Shown: positions 9,600 to 18,145, numbered from the stretch's first letter. The stretch is 26,538 bases of DNA from JACKCP01 sp051744925 (GCA_051744925.1 JBNJDM010000029.1:1-26538), one strand, 5' to 3'. The notes: generated by a model from the letters alone, not told the origin. Made by a program: numbers and translations.

Positions 9600-9614
9600 C
9601 GAAAACTATTTTCG
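9600..9614. promoter_or_regulatory. Perfect palindrome before the acyl-CoA synthetase gene (candidate operator)
   Basis: CGAAAA (9600-9605), CTA, TTTTCG (9609-9614) is a perfect 6-bp dyad with a 3-nt centre, ending 27 nt before the start codon at 9642. Position and form suit an operator for a fatty-acid-responsive repressor of the TetR or GntR type, but no regulator gene is nearby and no known consensus is matched with certainty. Confidence 0.4.
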
Positions 9615-9641
9615 TACAGCTAAAGAAATGAAGCCGTTATT

Positions 9642-11537
9642 ATGGGTACAAACAATAAAAGAAAATACAGTTCCGGGCTTACTTTGCCTGAAGTGCTTGA
9701 AAAAAATGCACAGCATTTTCCGGGCAGGGTTGCGCAATGGTGGCTAAGAGGTGAAACTTCTGAAAAGATTACATACAAAGAGCTTGGAACAATTGTAAAA
9801 AATATAAGCTGCGGATTAATGGCTTCAGGTTTGGAAAAAGGCGACAGAGCAGGTATTTTTTCTCCAACAAACCGGTTCTGGGCACAGGCAGACTACGCAG
9901 TTATGTCAGCCGGCGGAATAACTGTATGTATTTATCCAACTCTTTCATCGGGTGAGCTTCTTTCCCAGATTAATGATTCAGGTCTTAAAATCCTTTTTGT
10001 TGATGATGAAATAATGTTTGAAAAGATTAAAGCTTTGTGGGGTGAGGCAAAAAATCTTGAAAAGGTTGTATTGTTCAGAGGAACTTCTGTTGTTGAAAAT
10101 AAAAATGTGACATCTCTTGCAAGTTTTATGAAAAAAGGTTCGGAGTTCAGTTTTTTAAATCCAGGGGCCTGTGAGCAAAGAAGAAAATCAGTAAATCCTG
10201 ATGATATTATGACAATTGTTTATACTTCGGGAACAACAGGCAAGCCCAAAGGAGTTGTTCACACCCATTATTCTTTTATGTTTTCCATACACAGAGATCT
10301 TTCATCTATACCGGTTCTTAATGAAAAAGATGTTCTTCTTTCAGTTCTTCCGCTTGCACATACATTTGAAAGACAGTGCGGGCACGGAGTTGCCCTTGTG
10401 GCAGGTATTACAATAGCTTATTCCACTCCTTATACATTTGCAGAGGATGTGCAGGTTTTTAAACCTACTATTTTTATGGCTGTTCCGAGAATATTTAAAA
10501 GAATTTATAAAGTAATTGAAGAAGAGGCTTCTTCATCGTTTTTTAATAAAGCTGTTTTTAATACCGGAAAAAATACAGCTTTAAAAGTTCTGGAGGAAAA
10601 TAAAGATGATCAGGGGTTTATTGATATGTCTGAATCTGTTAATCCCCCAGATAAGGCACCTTTTTTATTAAAAATTAAGTATAAAATTTTTGACAGAATT
10701 TTATACTCCAGAGTCAGAAATGCATTCGGAGGAAATTTAAGGGTATGTTTTTCTGCTTCAGCAACCCTTCCTGCAGAGATATGCAGATTTTTTCTTTCAA
10801 TGGGAGTAAGAGTACTTGAAGGTTACGGAAGCACTGAAACCTGCAATACAATAACTCTTAACCGGATTAATAAGATTCTTCCGGGATCTGTTGGAGCATC
10901 CTGTCCGGGTGTTGAAAATAAAATAGCCGAAGATAAAGAATATCTTGCTTCAGGGGAAAATATTTTCAGTTATTACTGGAATAATGAAAGCGAAACAAAA
11001 AAAGCCTTTACTGAAGACGGATTTTTTAAAACCGGAGATATTGTAGAATATGCAGGAGAAAATTACTTCAGAATTATAGACAGAAAAAAGGGTCATATTG
11101 TTCTTGATACCGGCAAGACAGTGCCTTCTGCAAAAATTGAAGCTTTGTTTTCCTTAAGTACTTTTATCGATATAATTGTTCCCTACGGCAATGACAAAAA
11201 AATTCTTACAGCTCTTGTAATCCCTGATTTTGACCAGCTTATTTCATATCTTGACAGAAAAAAAATTGATTATGATAAAAATAATATGATTTATGAAAAC
11301 GGATCTTGTGTTGAAACAGGAAGGGATTTTATAAATAACCAGGCAGTTCTTGATCTTATTGACAAGGAGATTGTTGAAGCAAATGTAAAGCTTGAATCCT
11401 GGGAAAAAATAAAAAAATACTATGTATCTTCAAGACGGCTTACTGAAAAAACAGGTGAGCTTACACCTACTTTTAAAGTTAAAAAAAATATTGTATTTGA
11501 AAATTTTGAAGCAGAGCTTGAAAGTCTTTATCTGTAG
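9642..11537 (+). CDS. Long-chain fatty acid-CoA ligase (AMP-forming)
   Basis: A 631-residue member of the ANL superfamily that activates fatty acids through an acyl-adenylate to acyl-CoA. Motifs: the phosphate-binding loop YTSGTTGKPKG (194-204); LPLAHTFERQCG, characteristic of the FAA1/FadD15 long-chain branch; the adenine motif GYGSTE (394-399); TGD (464-466, where the Asp binds ribose); and the hinge DRKKG (480-484). The enzyme is expected to be soluble or loosely membrane-bound and to feed beta-oxidation or phospholipid synthesis. An in-frame stop at 9621-9623 limits the start to this ATG, which lacks a clear Shine-Dalgarno sequence. It stands alone: a 286-nt AT-rich gap lies before it and a convergent gene after it. 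A palindrome 27 nt upstream may be its operator. Chain-length preference cannot be read from the sequence. Confidence 0.92.
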   Translation: MGTNNKRKYSSGLTLPEVLEKNAQHFPGRVAQWWLRGETSEKITYKELGTIVKNISCGLMASGLEKGDRAGIFSPTNRFWAQADYAVMSAGGITVCIYPTLSSGELLSQINDSGLKILFVDDEIMFEKIKALWGEAKNLEKVVLFRGTSVVENKNVTSLASFMKKGSEFSFLNPGACEQRRKSVNPDDIMTIVYTSGTTGKPKGVVHTHYSFMFSIHRDLSSIPVLNEKDVLLSVLPLAHTFERQCGHGVALVAGITIAYSTPYTFAEDVQVFKPTIFMAVPRIFKRIYKVIEEEASSSFFNKAVFNTGKNTALKVLEENKDDQGFIDMSESVNPPDKAPFLLKIKYKIFDRILYSRVRNAFGGNLRVCFSASATLPAEICRFFLSMGVRVLEGYGSTETCNTITLNRINKILPGSVGASCPGVENKIAEDKEYLASGENIFSYYWNNESETKKAFTEDGFFKTGDIVEYAGENYFRIIDRKKGHIVLDTGKTVPSAKIEALFSLSTFIDIIVPYGNDKKILTALVIPDFDQLISYLDRKKIDYDKNNMIYENGSCVETGRDFINNQAVLDLIDKEIVEANVKLESWEKIKKYYVSSRRLTEKTGELTPTFKVKKNIVFENFEAELESLYL

Positions 11538-11551
11538 TTTTTTTTGGCCTG

Positions 11552-11650
11552 GTGCCTTGGTGAGATAAATTTTAGCCTCTCATGGAAGGCGCAAAGGCAC
11601 TAAGGCTTTGAAAATGAGTCTGGCAAAATCATTTTCGACTTTTAGTGCCT
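11552..11650. repeat. Double-hairpin intergenic repeat element
   Basis: Two adjacent imperfect palindromes. Hairpin 1 is GTGCCTT (11552) plus TGAGA (11561) pairing with TCTCA (11578) plus AAGGCGC (11586). Hairpin 2 nests two perfect stems: AGGCACTAA (11595-11603) with TTAGTGCCT (11642-11650), and inside it GAAAATGA (11610-11617) with TCATTTTC (11629-11636). The GTGCCT...TGAGAT unit recurs at the right end (11646-11664), and the middle is its inverse. It is richer in G and C than its surroundings. It lies between convergent genes, so it might act as a two-way transcription block, but no U-tract follows either stem. It resembles short GTGCCTT/GTGAGA-type palindromic repeats found between genes in many environmental bacteria; I cannot give it a family name. 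Confidence 0.7.
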
Positions 11651-11674
11651 CCGCGGCTTGAGATGCAATCAGAT

Positions 11675-11700
11675 AAAGAACTGAATAGTTCTTTTGTTTT
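11675..11700 (+). terminator. Possible terminator for the acyl-CoA synthetase gene
   Basis: AAAGAACT (11675-11682) and AGTTCTTT (11687-11694) form a perfect 8-bp stem with a GAAT tetraloop, followed by a T-rich run. The stem has few G-C pairs and lies about 140 nt beyond the stop codon, so activity is uncertain. Confidence 0.4.
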
Positions 11701-11709
11701 GTATTTTGC

Positions 11710-13704
11710 TTAGTCGTTTAAAAGTATCTGTGCTTTATTAACAATGTTTTCAGTAAAAAATCCGAATTTTTTCATTGCGGTTGACCCGGGAGCTGATGCA
11801 CCGTAACGGTTTATTCCGAGTATATCTCCGCTGTCTTTTGAAAATTTTTCCCAGCCTGATGTAGATCCTGCTTCAACAACAAGGCGTTTTTTTACAGATG
11901 AAGGAAGTATTCTTTCCTGGTAATCTTTTCCCTGTTTTTCAAAAACTTCCTGTGAAGGCATACTTACTACTCTTACTTTTTGTCCTCTTTTTTCAATCTC
12001 TTTTTTTGCTTCAATGCAAAGATGCACTTCAGAACCGGTTGCAATCATAATAAGCTCGGGCTCACCTTCGCAGTCATCAATGGTATATCCTCCAAGTTCG
12101 GCTTTTCCGTCAATTCTGGACTGATCCAGAACAGGCAAGCCCTGCCTTGAGAGAATAAGAGCCACAGGTCCGGAAGAATTGTTTACTGCAGTTTCCCATG
12201 CAACCCTTGTTTCATTGGCGTCAGCAGGCCTTATTACTGTAAGTCCCGGTATAAGTCTCAGGGACTGAATATGTTCTACAGGCTGGTGTGTAGGTCCGTC
12301 TTCTCCAACAGCTATTGAATCATGAGTGAATACGTATATTACAGGAAGTTTCATAAGGCTTGCAGCTCGAATTGCAGGCTTCATATAGTCAGAAAATACA
12401 AGAAAGGTTCCTGCATAAGGCCTTACTCCGGAATGAAGAAACATTCCGTTTACAACAGCTCCCATTGCATGTTCTCTTATGCCGAACCTTATGTTTCTTC
12501 CATCATATGAATTTTTTGCAAAATCTTTTTCACCGGCAAGTTCTGTTTTGTTTGAAGGAGCAAGATCGGCTGAACCGCCTATAAGATAAGGGATTTTTGC
12601 TGCTATTTCATTTAAAATTTTGCCTGATGCTTTTCTTGTGGCTATTTTTCCGTCTTCAGGTGTAAATTTTGTAAGAGATTCATTCCAGTCTCTTTCAAGA
12701 AAACCTGTAATTGCGTTTATAAATTCATTGGCTTTTTCTTTGTTGCTTTTGTTAAATTCCTGGAATTTTTGATTCCACTGATATTCATATTCTTCAAATT
12801 TTTTTTCTGTTTCTTTGAAAAATTCTTTAACTTCTTCGGGTATGAAAAAAGATTCTTCATAAGGCCAGCCAAGAGCTTTTTTTGTAAGTTTTATCTCATC
12901 TTTTCCAAGCGGAGCTCCGTGGGCTTTTTCTGATCCCTGGAGATTAGGACTGCCGTGGGCAATGTTTGTTCTCATTTTTATAAGGCTTGGGCGATCTGTT
13001 GTTTTTTGAGCATTTTTAACAGCCTCTTCGATTGCATGAAGATCTGTTCCGTCCTTTACTTCAACAACATGCCAGTTTGCCGCCTCAAATCTTTTAACTA
13101 CATCTTCTGTAAATGTAAGACCTGTTTTTCCCTCAATTGTTATTTCATTGTCATCATAAATGCATATAAGTTTTCCAAGTCCGAGATGTCCTGCAAGAGA
13201 GGCTGCTTCATATGAAAGCCCTTCCATAAGGTCACCGTCTCCGCACATTACATATGTATAATGATCAACAGCTTCAGGATATTTTGCATTGAGATGGGCT
13301 TCGGTCATTGCCATTCCAACCCCGTTGGCAAATCCCTGTCCAAGTGGACCTGTAGTTGTTTCAACTCCGGGAGTATGTCCGAATTCAGGGTGTCCGGGGG
13401 TTTTGCTTCCCCATTTTCTGAATTTTTTAAGGTCTTCAATTTCAAGACCTCCGCCTGAAAGGGTAATAAGTGAATAAAGAAGAGATGAGGCATGTCCTGC
13501 TGAAAGAATGAATCTGTCTCTGTTGATCCATGAAGGATTTTTAGGGTTGTGCTTCATTATTTTTGTCCAGAGAACAAAAGCTGCCGGAGCCATACCCATT
13601 GGTGCGCCCGGATGACCTGAATCAGCCATTTGAACGGTATCCATGGCAAGAGTTCTTATTGTATTAACTGAAAGTTCTTCTATCTGAGATGTTGTTTCTG
13701 ACAT
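11710..13704 (-). CDS. tkt: Transketolase
   Basis: A 664-residue transketolase (E. coli TktA has 663) that moves two-carbon units between ketose and aldose phosphates in the non-oxidative pentose phosphate pathway, using thiamine diphosphate and a divalent metal in the cytoplasm. Seen in order: SGHPGAPMG with substrate-contacting H31; TTTGPLGQG (117-124); the thiamine-diphosphate motif GDGDLMEG (155-162) ending near the metal ligand N186; FGIREHAM with catalytic E411 (408-414); and HDSIAVGEDGPTHQP. All three domains are complete. The ATG has a good ribosome site, AGGAG, on the minus strand. The gene is convergent with the acyl-CoA synthetase gene and is preceded by a leader with nested inverted repeats. 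A strong terminator separates it from the upstream radical SAM gene, so it is probably transcribed alone. Confidence 0.97.
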   Translation of the reverse strand: MSETTSQIEELSVNTIRTLAMDTVQMADSGHPGAPMGMAPAAFVLWTKIMKHNPKNPSWINRDRFILSAGHASSLLYSLITLSGGGLEIEDLKKFRKWGSKTPGHPEFGHTPGVETTTGPLGQGFANGVGMAMTEAHLNAKYPEAVDHYTYVMCGDGDLMEGLSYEAASLAGHLGLGKLICIYDDNEITIEGKTGLTFTEDVVKRFEAANWHVVEVKDGTDLHAIEEAVKNAQKTTDRPSLIKMRTNIAHGSPNLQGSEKAHGAPLGKDEIKLTKKALGWPYEESFFIPEEVKEFFKETEKKFEEYEYQWNQKFQEFNKSNKEKANEFINAITGFLERDWNESLTKFTPEDGKIATRKASGKILNEIAAKIPYLIGGSADLAPSNKTELAGEKDFAKNSYDGRNIRFGIREHAMGAVVNGMFLHSGVRPYAGTFLVFSDYMKPAIRAASLMKLPVIYVFTHDSIAVGEDGPTHQPVEHIQSLRLIPGLTVIRPADANETRVAWETAVNNSSGPVALILSRQGLPVLDQSRIDGKAELGGYTIDDCEGEPELIMIATGSEVHLCIEAKKEIEKRGQKVRVVSMPSQEVFEKQGKDYQERILPSSVKKRLVVEAGSTSGWEKFSKDSGDILGINRYGASAPGSTAMKKFGFFTENIVNKAQILLND

Positions 13705-13737
13705 TGCCCCTTCTCCTGAAGTTTTATTTGAGAATCA

Positions 13738-13808
13738 TACAGCAGATGCTTTTTTGGCAGTAAATTTAAAATTTACACTTTTCTTTGCTTAAAAATACAT
13801 CTGCTGTA
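13738..13808 (-). promoter_or_regulatory. Nested dyads in the tkt leader
   Basis: TACAGCAGATG (13738-13748) and CATCTGCTGTA (13798-13808) form a perfect 11-bp inverted repeat with 49 nt between. Inside lies a perfect 17-nt palindrome at 13760-13776, GTAAATTT-A-AAATTTAC. The outer arm ends 33 nt before the tkt start codon. As RNA this could fold into a long hairpin in the 5' leader; as DNA the inner palindrome looks like a repressor site. No known riboswitch class is recognised. Confidence 0.5.
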
Positions 13809-13949
13809 ATTGGTCTAAAAAATTAGTTAAATTAAGAGTTTAATAAAAAAAGAACAAATCTTTTTTATGGTCTGATTACCTTTAAATTTGTTTATATGCA
13901 AGTTTTTTAATTAGGATTTCATATTATATTCAGTGCTATCTCCGGTCTC

Positions 13950-13989
13950 AAAAAAAATCAGCCACGCAGTATAAACTGAACGTGGCTGA
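13950..13989 (-). terminator. Strong intrinsic terminator of the radical SAM gene
   Basis: Read on the minus strand, TCAGCCACG (13981-13989) pairs with CGTGGCTGA (13958-13966), a perfect 9-bp stem. An inner CAGT/ACTG pairing extends it past a 2-nt bulge, and eight U residues follow (13950-13957). It lies 32 nt beyond the stop codon. Confidence 0.92.
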
Positions 13990-14021
13990 GATTAAGGAGG
14001 GCAAAAAAGCTTAAGTTCAAA

Positions 14022-14891
14022 CTATAAAGCTCTCATATGCTCAGGCTTAAGTTTTACTTTGCCGTTAAGCGCATCTTCAATAAGACCAAGGGTTTTGTTT
14101 TTGTCCTCAGGAAGTTTAGCTCTTATTGGAAGATAATTTGATGCATGATTTGCATGGAAAAGGCCGTCAATATCTGTGTGTGCAATCATTACCCCGATTT
14201 CTTCAAGAAGTTCTTCAGGTTTTAGTATCTCAAATTCACCCCTTGAATACTCTTCTTTGTAAAGAGGGGTTCCCGGTGTGATCATAAAGCTTAACGCACC
14301 CACATAATCGGGCTTCATTCGTGTAAGAACTTCCCCTGTTTTTTTTGCATGGGTATGAGATCTTTCTCTGCTTCCAAGGCCGTTTAGCACAGTAACAGAG
14401 AGCTTGATCCCGGATGCTTTTATCTTTTTTGCCATTTCTGTCATTTTTTCAGTATCAGCGCCTTTGTTCATCTGCTCAAGAATGACATCATCTCCTGATT
14501 CAAGTCCCATATAAGCGATTTTGATTCCAAGATCCTTGAGCTCCTTAAGGTCATCAACAGATTTCATTTTTATGCTTTTTGTATTTGCATAAGTTCCTAT
14601 TCTTTCAAGCCAGGGCATTTTTTCATTTATTCTTTTAAGTATTTTAACAAGTCTTTTCTGGGGAACTATAAGTGCATCTCCGTCACACAGAAAAAGTCTT
14701 TTTACATGTCTGTAATCTCTTGCAAGTTCATCAATGTCTGCAAATATGGTTTCATCTTTTTTTATAGAAAATCTTTTTGTTTTATACATTTCACAGAATC
14801 TGCACTTGTTATGTGAACAGCCTACTGTTATTTGAAGCAATGCGCTGTATGCTTCACTTGGAGGTCTGAATACCGGTTCTACATAATCCAT
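14022..14891 (-). CDS. Radical SAM protein of unknown substrate
   Basis: A 289-residue radical SAM enzyme. The cluster motif is GCSHNKCRFC with C25, C30 and C33, a CX4CX2C spacing in place of the usual CX3CX2C. I recall relatives in clostridia and other anaerobes with the same GCxHNKCxFCxMYK pattern, so this looks like a family trait rather than a mutation. MGLESGDD near residue 128 corresponds to the GGE-like SAM-contacting strand, with an ELKDLGIKIAYMG region before it. It begins MDYVEPVFRPPSEAYS, also typical of this group. The reaction is unknown. The ATG has a purine-rich AAAGGAA site upstream. It is divergent from glnE and ends at a strong terminator, so it is a single-gene unit. Family confident; function not assigned. 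Confidence 0.85.
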   Translation of the reverse strand: MDYVEPVFRPPSEAYSALLQITVGCSHNKCRFCEMYKTKRFSIKKDETIFADIDELARDYRHVKRLFLCDGDALIVPQKRLVKILKRINEKMPWLERIGTYANTKSIKMKSVDDLKELKDLGIKIAYMGLESGDDVILEQMNKGADTEKMTEMAKKIKASGIKLSVTVLNGLGSRERSHTHAKKTGEVLTRMKPDYVGALSFMITPGTPLYKEEYSRGEFEILKPEELLEEIGVMIAHTDIDGLFHANHASNYLPIRAKLPEDKNKTLGLIEDALNGKVKLKPEHMRAL

Positions 14892-15109
14892 ATAAATATT
14901 CCTTTTTTTTATTCTTATTCTAAATTATTCTCTTTATTATTAAAATAGTATCTGTTTGAAAACCAGAGTTTTTTGTTTGGAAGCTAATACAAAAAATTTT
15001 AATTTCAATTTTAAATTAATCTGTATAAGTTTATTTTCAAGTGTAATTAAGGAATATGTATTAATTCAGGTGGCAATAAGACCGTAAAAATAAAATTTAT
15101 CAGGTGATT

Positions 15110-17989
15110 ATGGATTTTTCGTTTGAAGATTATTGTGCATCTCCTTTAAGGGATGAAAAAAAACTTGAAAAAGTATCAGAGTTAAAACCGGCATTTATCG
15201 AGTATCTTGAAGAACTTGAAAAAGAGGTTTCTGAAAAAAATCTTATAAATGAATTAAAAATATCAGGTTATTATTCTGAATTTTTTCAGGAATCTCTCCT
15301 TAAAATTAAAGGTTTTTTTTCAGATTCTTTAATATTGTCTGATTTGGTGGCCCCATATAAATATTCATCCTATGATTATATAAAAAATAAAAATGTTGAT
15401 TCAGAAGAAGAGCTTAAACTCTTTTTGTATAAATCTGTCAAAAAAGAGATGAGCAGGATTGCTTTCAGGGATATTACTGGGAGATCCTCCTGTGCAGTTA
15501 CCCTTAAAGATCTTTCTTTTCTTGCAGATGCAGCTGTTTCAAAAGCCCTTGATTTTCTCCATGATGATCTTGCAAAAATTTACGGAGAGCCGGTTGATAA
15601 AAACGGACAAAAGCAAAAACTTATGGCTGTTGCAATGGGTAAGCTCGGTGCTTTTGAGCTTAATTTTTCTTCGGATATAGATCTTATGTTTGTTTTTCCT
15701 GAAAAAGGAGAAACAGATAAAGAAAAAAGCATAAGTTCAGAGGAGTTTTTTATAAAAGTTGCAAGAAAATTTGTTTCTGTTTTTAAAGGCCCTGTTCCCG
15801 GAGACAACACGTATATTGTAGATTTACGATTAAGACCTTTTGGTGAATCAGGCCCCCTTGTTATGAGCATAAATGCTGTTGAGCATTATTATAAAACCCA
15901 GGGCAGGGAATGGGAGCGTTATGCTCTGATCAAATCGAGGTGTATTACAGGTTTTCAAAAAGATATTGAAAATTTTTATGAAAGCATGGAAGGCTTTGTA
16001 TTCAGGAGATATCTTGATTACGGAGCTTTTGACTCCATGAGAGATATGAAAAAAAAGATACTCTATGAAATAAAGAAAAAAGGTAACAAAAACAATATAA
16101 AAAACGGTTCCGGCGGAATAAGGGAGATAGAGTTCTTTGGCCAGATTTTTCAGCTTATAAGAGGTGGTATAGATAAAAGGTTCAGGGAAAAAAGCATTGT
16201 ATCTATACTAAGGCTTCTTGGTGAGGAACAGATGATCCCTTTGGATGTTTCTCTTGGACTTGAAAAATCTTATGTCTTTCTCCGGATATGTGAAAACAGA
16301 ATTCAGCAGCTTAAGGGAGAACAAACGCACTTACTCCCGGAAAACAAGCAAGACCGGGCTAAAATTTCAATGAGCCTTGGTTTTTCATCTTTTGAGAGTT
16401 TTTATGAGTTTCTAAGCAGCAAAAGAGAATATGTTCATTCCCATTTTATGGCTGTTTTAAGGGATGAATCAGCTGAACAGGAAGATTCAGACGATTTTTA
16501 TATGAAAATGTACTGGGATTCTCCTGAAAAAAACGAAACAGAGTTTCTTGAAGGCCTTGATGGCAATAATATTTCTTATGACAAAGATATTCTAAGGATT
16601 ATAAAAAATTTTAAAAATGAAATTGCTCAGATAAGGGTATTGCCGGAAACCCTTAAAAGATTAGACAAGCTTATGCCTTTGCTTATTAAGGAGCTGCTTT
16701 GTTCAAAAGCCGGTCCTGAAGCTGCAAACAGGGTTGTTGGTCTTGTAATGGCAACAATAAAAAAAAGCTGTTATCTTTCATTGCTTATTGAAAATCCGGG
16801 TGCTGTGCATCATCTTGTAAGGCTTTGCATAGAAAGTTCATGGGTTGGTAATTACCTGAAAAGCCACCCTGTTCTTCTAGATGAGCTTCTGGACCCGAGA
16901 ACTCTTTACTATCCGCCTGAAAAAGATGAAATGTCTGTTGTTCTTGATTCACGAATATCAGGGATTTCCTTTGATGATACAGAAAGGTTTCTTGAGACTT
17001 TATGTGTTTTTAAGCAGAGTATGACCCTTAGAATAGCCTCTGCTGAAATTTCAGGTGAGTATCCTCTTATGAAAATAAGCGACAGGCTCACAGAGCTTGC
17101 TGAAGTTATAACAGAAAGGGTTCTTCAGAAAGCCTGGGTTGAGCTGGTTGACAGGTTTGGGTATCCTGTGGATAAATCGGGTGAAAAGCTTTTAAATCCC
17201 GGGGTTGCTGTTATTGCCTACGGAAAGCTCGGAGGAATAGAGCTTGGCTATGGATCTGATCTTGATCTTGTTTTTGTTCATGATGATGTCGAAGGTGTTA
17301 CTACAGGTGAAAAATCTGTATCCTGTGTTCAGTTTTATTCAAAACTTGCAAGAAAGGTACTCTCCTACTTAAGCAGTCATACTTCAGCAGGGAAAATGTA
17401 TGAAATCGATTTAAGATTGAGGCCTGGCGGCAGCTCAGGTGTTATAATTGTCTCTCTTTTTGCTTTTGCTGAATATTTTTTGTCAAAAGCATGGATTTTT
17501 GAATGTCAGGCTTTTGTAAAGGCAAGAATTATTTTCGGTCATGAAAATCTTGAAAAATCGTTTTCAGGCATCAGAAAAGAGATTTTGTCAAAAAAACGGG
17601 ATAAAGAGTTTTTAAAAGAAAATATAACAGAAATGAGAGATAAAATAATAAAAACCCATGGATCCGGCCCCGGCGATTTTTTCCATATTAAGCATGATCA
17701 GGGTGCAATGATGGATATAGAATTTCTTGTTCAGTATCTTGTATTAAAAAACTGCCATAAAAATCAAAAGCTTTTATTGTTTACAGATATAGTAAGAATC
17801 CTTTCCACCCTTGAAAAGGAAGGTTTTCTTTCAAGAAAAGAAGCCTCTTTTCTCAGACTTGCTTACCTTGTTTTCAGATCAATGGGGCATAAACTCGATC
17901 TTGTTGAAAAAAAACCGATGCTTGAATCTGCAAGATTTTTAAGATTAAGAACCGGAGTAAGGCTCATCTGGAATAAGCACCTTGGCTAG
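15110..17989 (+). CDS. glnE: Bifunctional glutamine synthetase adenylyltransferase/adenylyl-removing enzyme
   Basis: This 959-residue protein (E. coli GlnE has 946) has the two-headed layout of the family. The N-terminal nucleotidyltransferase-like domain has GKLGAFELNFSSDIDL (G177, D189, D191) and DLRLRPFGESG and serves de-adenylylation. The C-terminal one has YGKLGGIELGYGSDLDL (Y704, D717, D719) and DLRLRPGGSSG and serves adenylylation; a helical region joins them. It attaches AMP to, or removes it from, a tyrosine of GlnA according to PII state and glutamine. ATG 15110 is preferred to GTG 15104 because AGGTGA directly before it makes a good ribosome site and the GTG would lie inside it. 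It is divergent from the radical SAM gene and followed after about 200 nt by glnD, with that gene's own promoter between them. Confidence 0.96.
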   Translation: MDFSFEDYCASPLRDEKKLEKVSELKPAFIEYLEELEKEVSEKNLINELKISGYYSEFFQESLLKIKGFFSDSLILSDLVAPYKYSSYDYIKNKNVDSEEELKLFLYKSVKKEMSRIAFRDITGRSSCAVTLKDLSFLADAAVSKALDFLHDDLAKIYGEPVDKNGQKQKLMAVAMGKLGAFELNFSSDIDLMFVFPEKGETDKEKSISSEEFFIKVARKFVSVFKGPVPGDNTYIVDLRLRPFGESGPLVMSINAVEHYYKTQGREWERYALIKSRCITGFQKDIENFYESMEGFVFRRYLDYGAFDSMRDMKKKILYEIKKKGNKNNIKNGSGGIREIEFFGQIFQLIRGGIDKRFREKSIVSILRLLGEEQMIPLDVSLGLEKSYVFLRICENRIQQLKGEQTHLLPENKQDRAKISMSLGFSSFESFYEFLSSKREYVHSHFMAVLRDESAEQEDSDDFYMKMYWDSPEKNETEFLEGLDGNNISYDKDILRIIKNFKNEIAQIRVLPETLKRLDKLMPLLIKELLCSKAGPEAANRVVGLVMATIKKSCYLSLLIENPGAVHHLVRLCIESSWVGNYLKSHPVLLDELLDPRTLYYPPEKDEMSVVLDSRISGISFDDTERFLETLCVFKQSMTLRIASAEISGEYPLMKISDRLTELAEVITERVLQKAWVELVDRFGYPVDKSGEKLLNPGVAVIAYGKLGGIELGYGSDLDLVFVHDDVEGVTTGEKSVSCVQFYSKLARKVLSYLSSHTSAGKMYEIDLRLRPGGSSGVIIVSLFAFAEYFLSKAWIFECQAFVKARIIFGHENLEKSFSGIRKEILSKKRDKEFLKENITEMRDKIIKTHGSGPGDFFHIKHDQGAMMDIEFLVQYLVLKNCHKNQKLLLFTDIVRILSTLEKEGFLSRKEASFLRLAYLVFRSMGHKLDLVEKKPMLESARFLRLRTGVRLIWNKHLG

Positions 17990-17994
17990 AATGG

Positions 17995-18096
17995 TTACAA
18001 AAATGTAAAAACTTCTCTTGTAATTTATGCTTTAATCGTATAATAATACAAAAGTGTTGTATTACTTTGCTCTAAATATTACAAATTTGTAATATT
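17995..18096. promoter_or_regulatory. Cluster of TTACAA/TTGTAA dyads upstream of glnD
   Basis: Three inverted repeats with related half-sites: TTACA, 4 nt, TGTAA (17995-18008); TAATACAA, 5 nt, TTGTATTA (18044-18064); and a perfect 22-nt palindrome at 18075-18096 with half-site AATATTACAAA. A lone TTGTAAT lies at 18018-18024. Relative to the start predicted for the sigma-54 promoter (about 18172) their centres are near -170, -118 and -86, the usual distance range for enhancer-binding activators. They also surround a possible sigma-70 promoter, so a repressor site is the alternative. They do not match the NtrC consensus (GCAC/GTGC type). Confidence 0.6.
18018..18044 (+). promoter_or_regulatory. 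Possible sigma-70 promoter before glnD
   Basis: A perfect -10 box TATAAT (18039-18044) has TTGTAA (18018-18023) 15 nt upstream, a 4-of-6 match to the -35 box with short spacing. The second dyad overlaps its end and start-site region. Confidence 0.35.
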
Positions 18097-18145
18097 GTTT
18101 TTCAGCGTCTTTTTGCAGAGGCTGCAGTTGCAGGCTTTTAAGTTA

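Larger units (their letters stand above)
13705..14021. other. Non-coding gap between the radical SAM gene and tkt
   Basis: No open frame with coding character. From the right it holds the radical SAM terminator (13950-13989), an AT-rich stretch (about 13810-13949) with no confident promoter match, and the dyad region of the tkt leader (13738-13808), listed separately. Confidence 0.7.

Noticed and set aside
15104..15109. GTG at 15104 as the glnE start
   Set aside because: It is part of the AGGTGA ribosome site serving the ATG at 15110.
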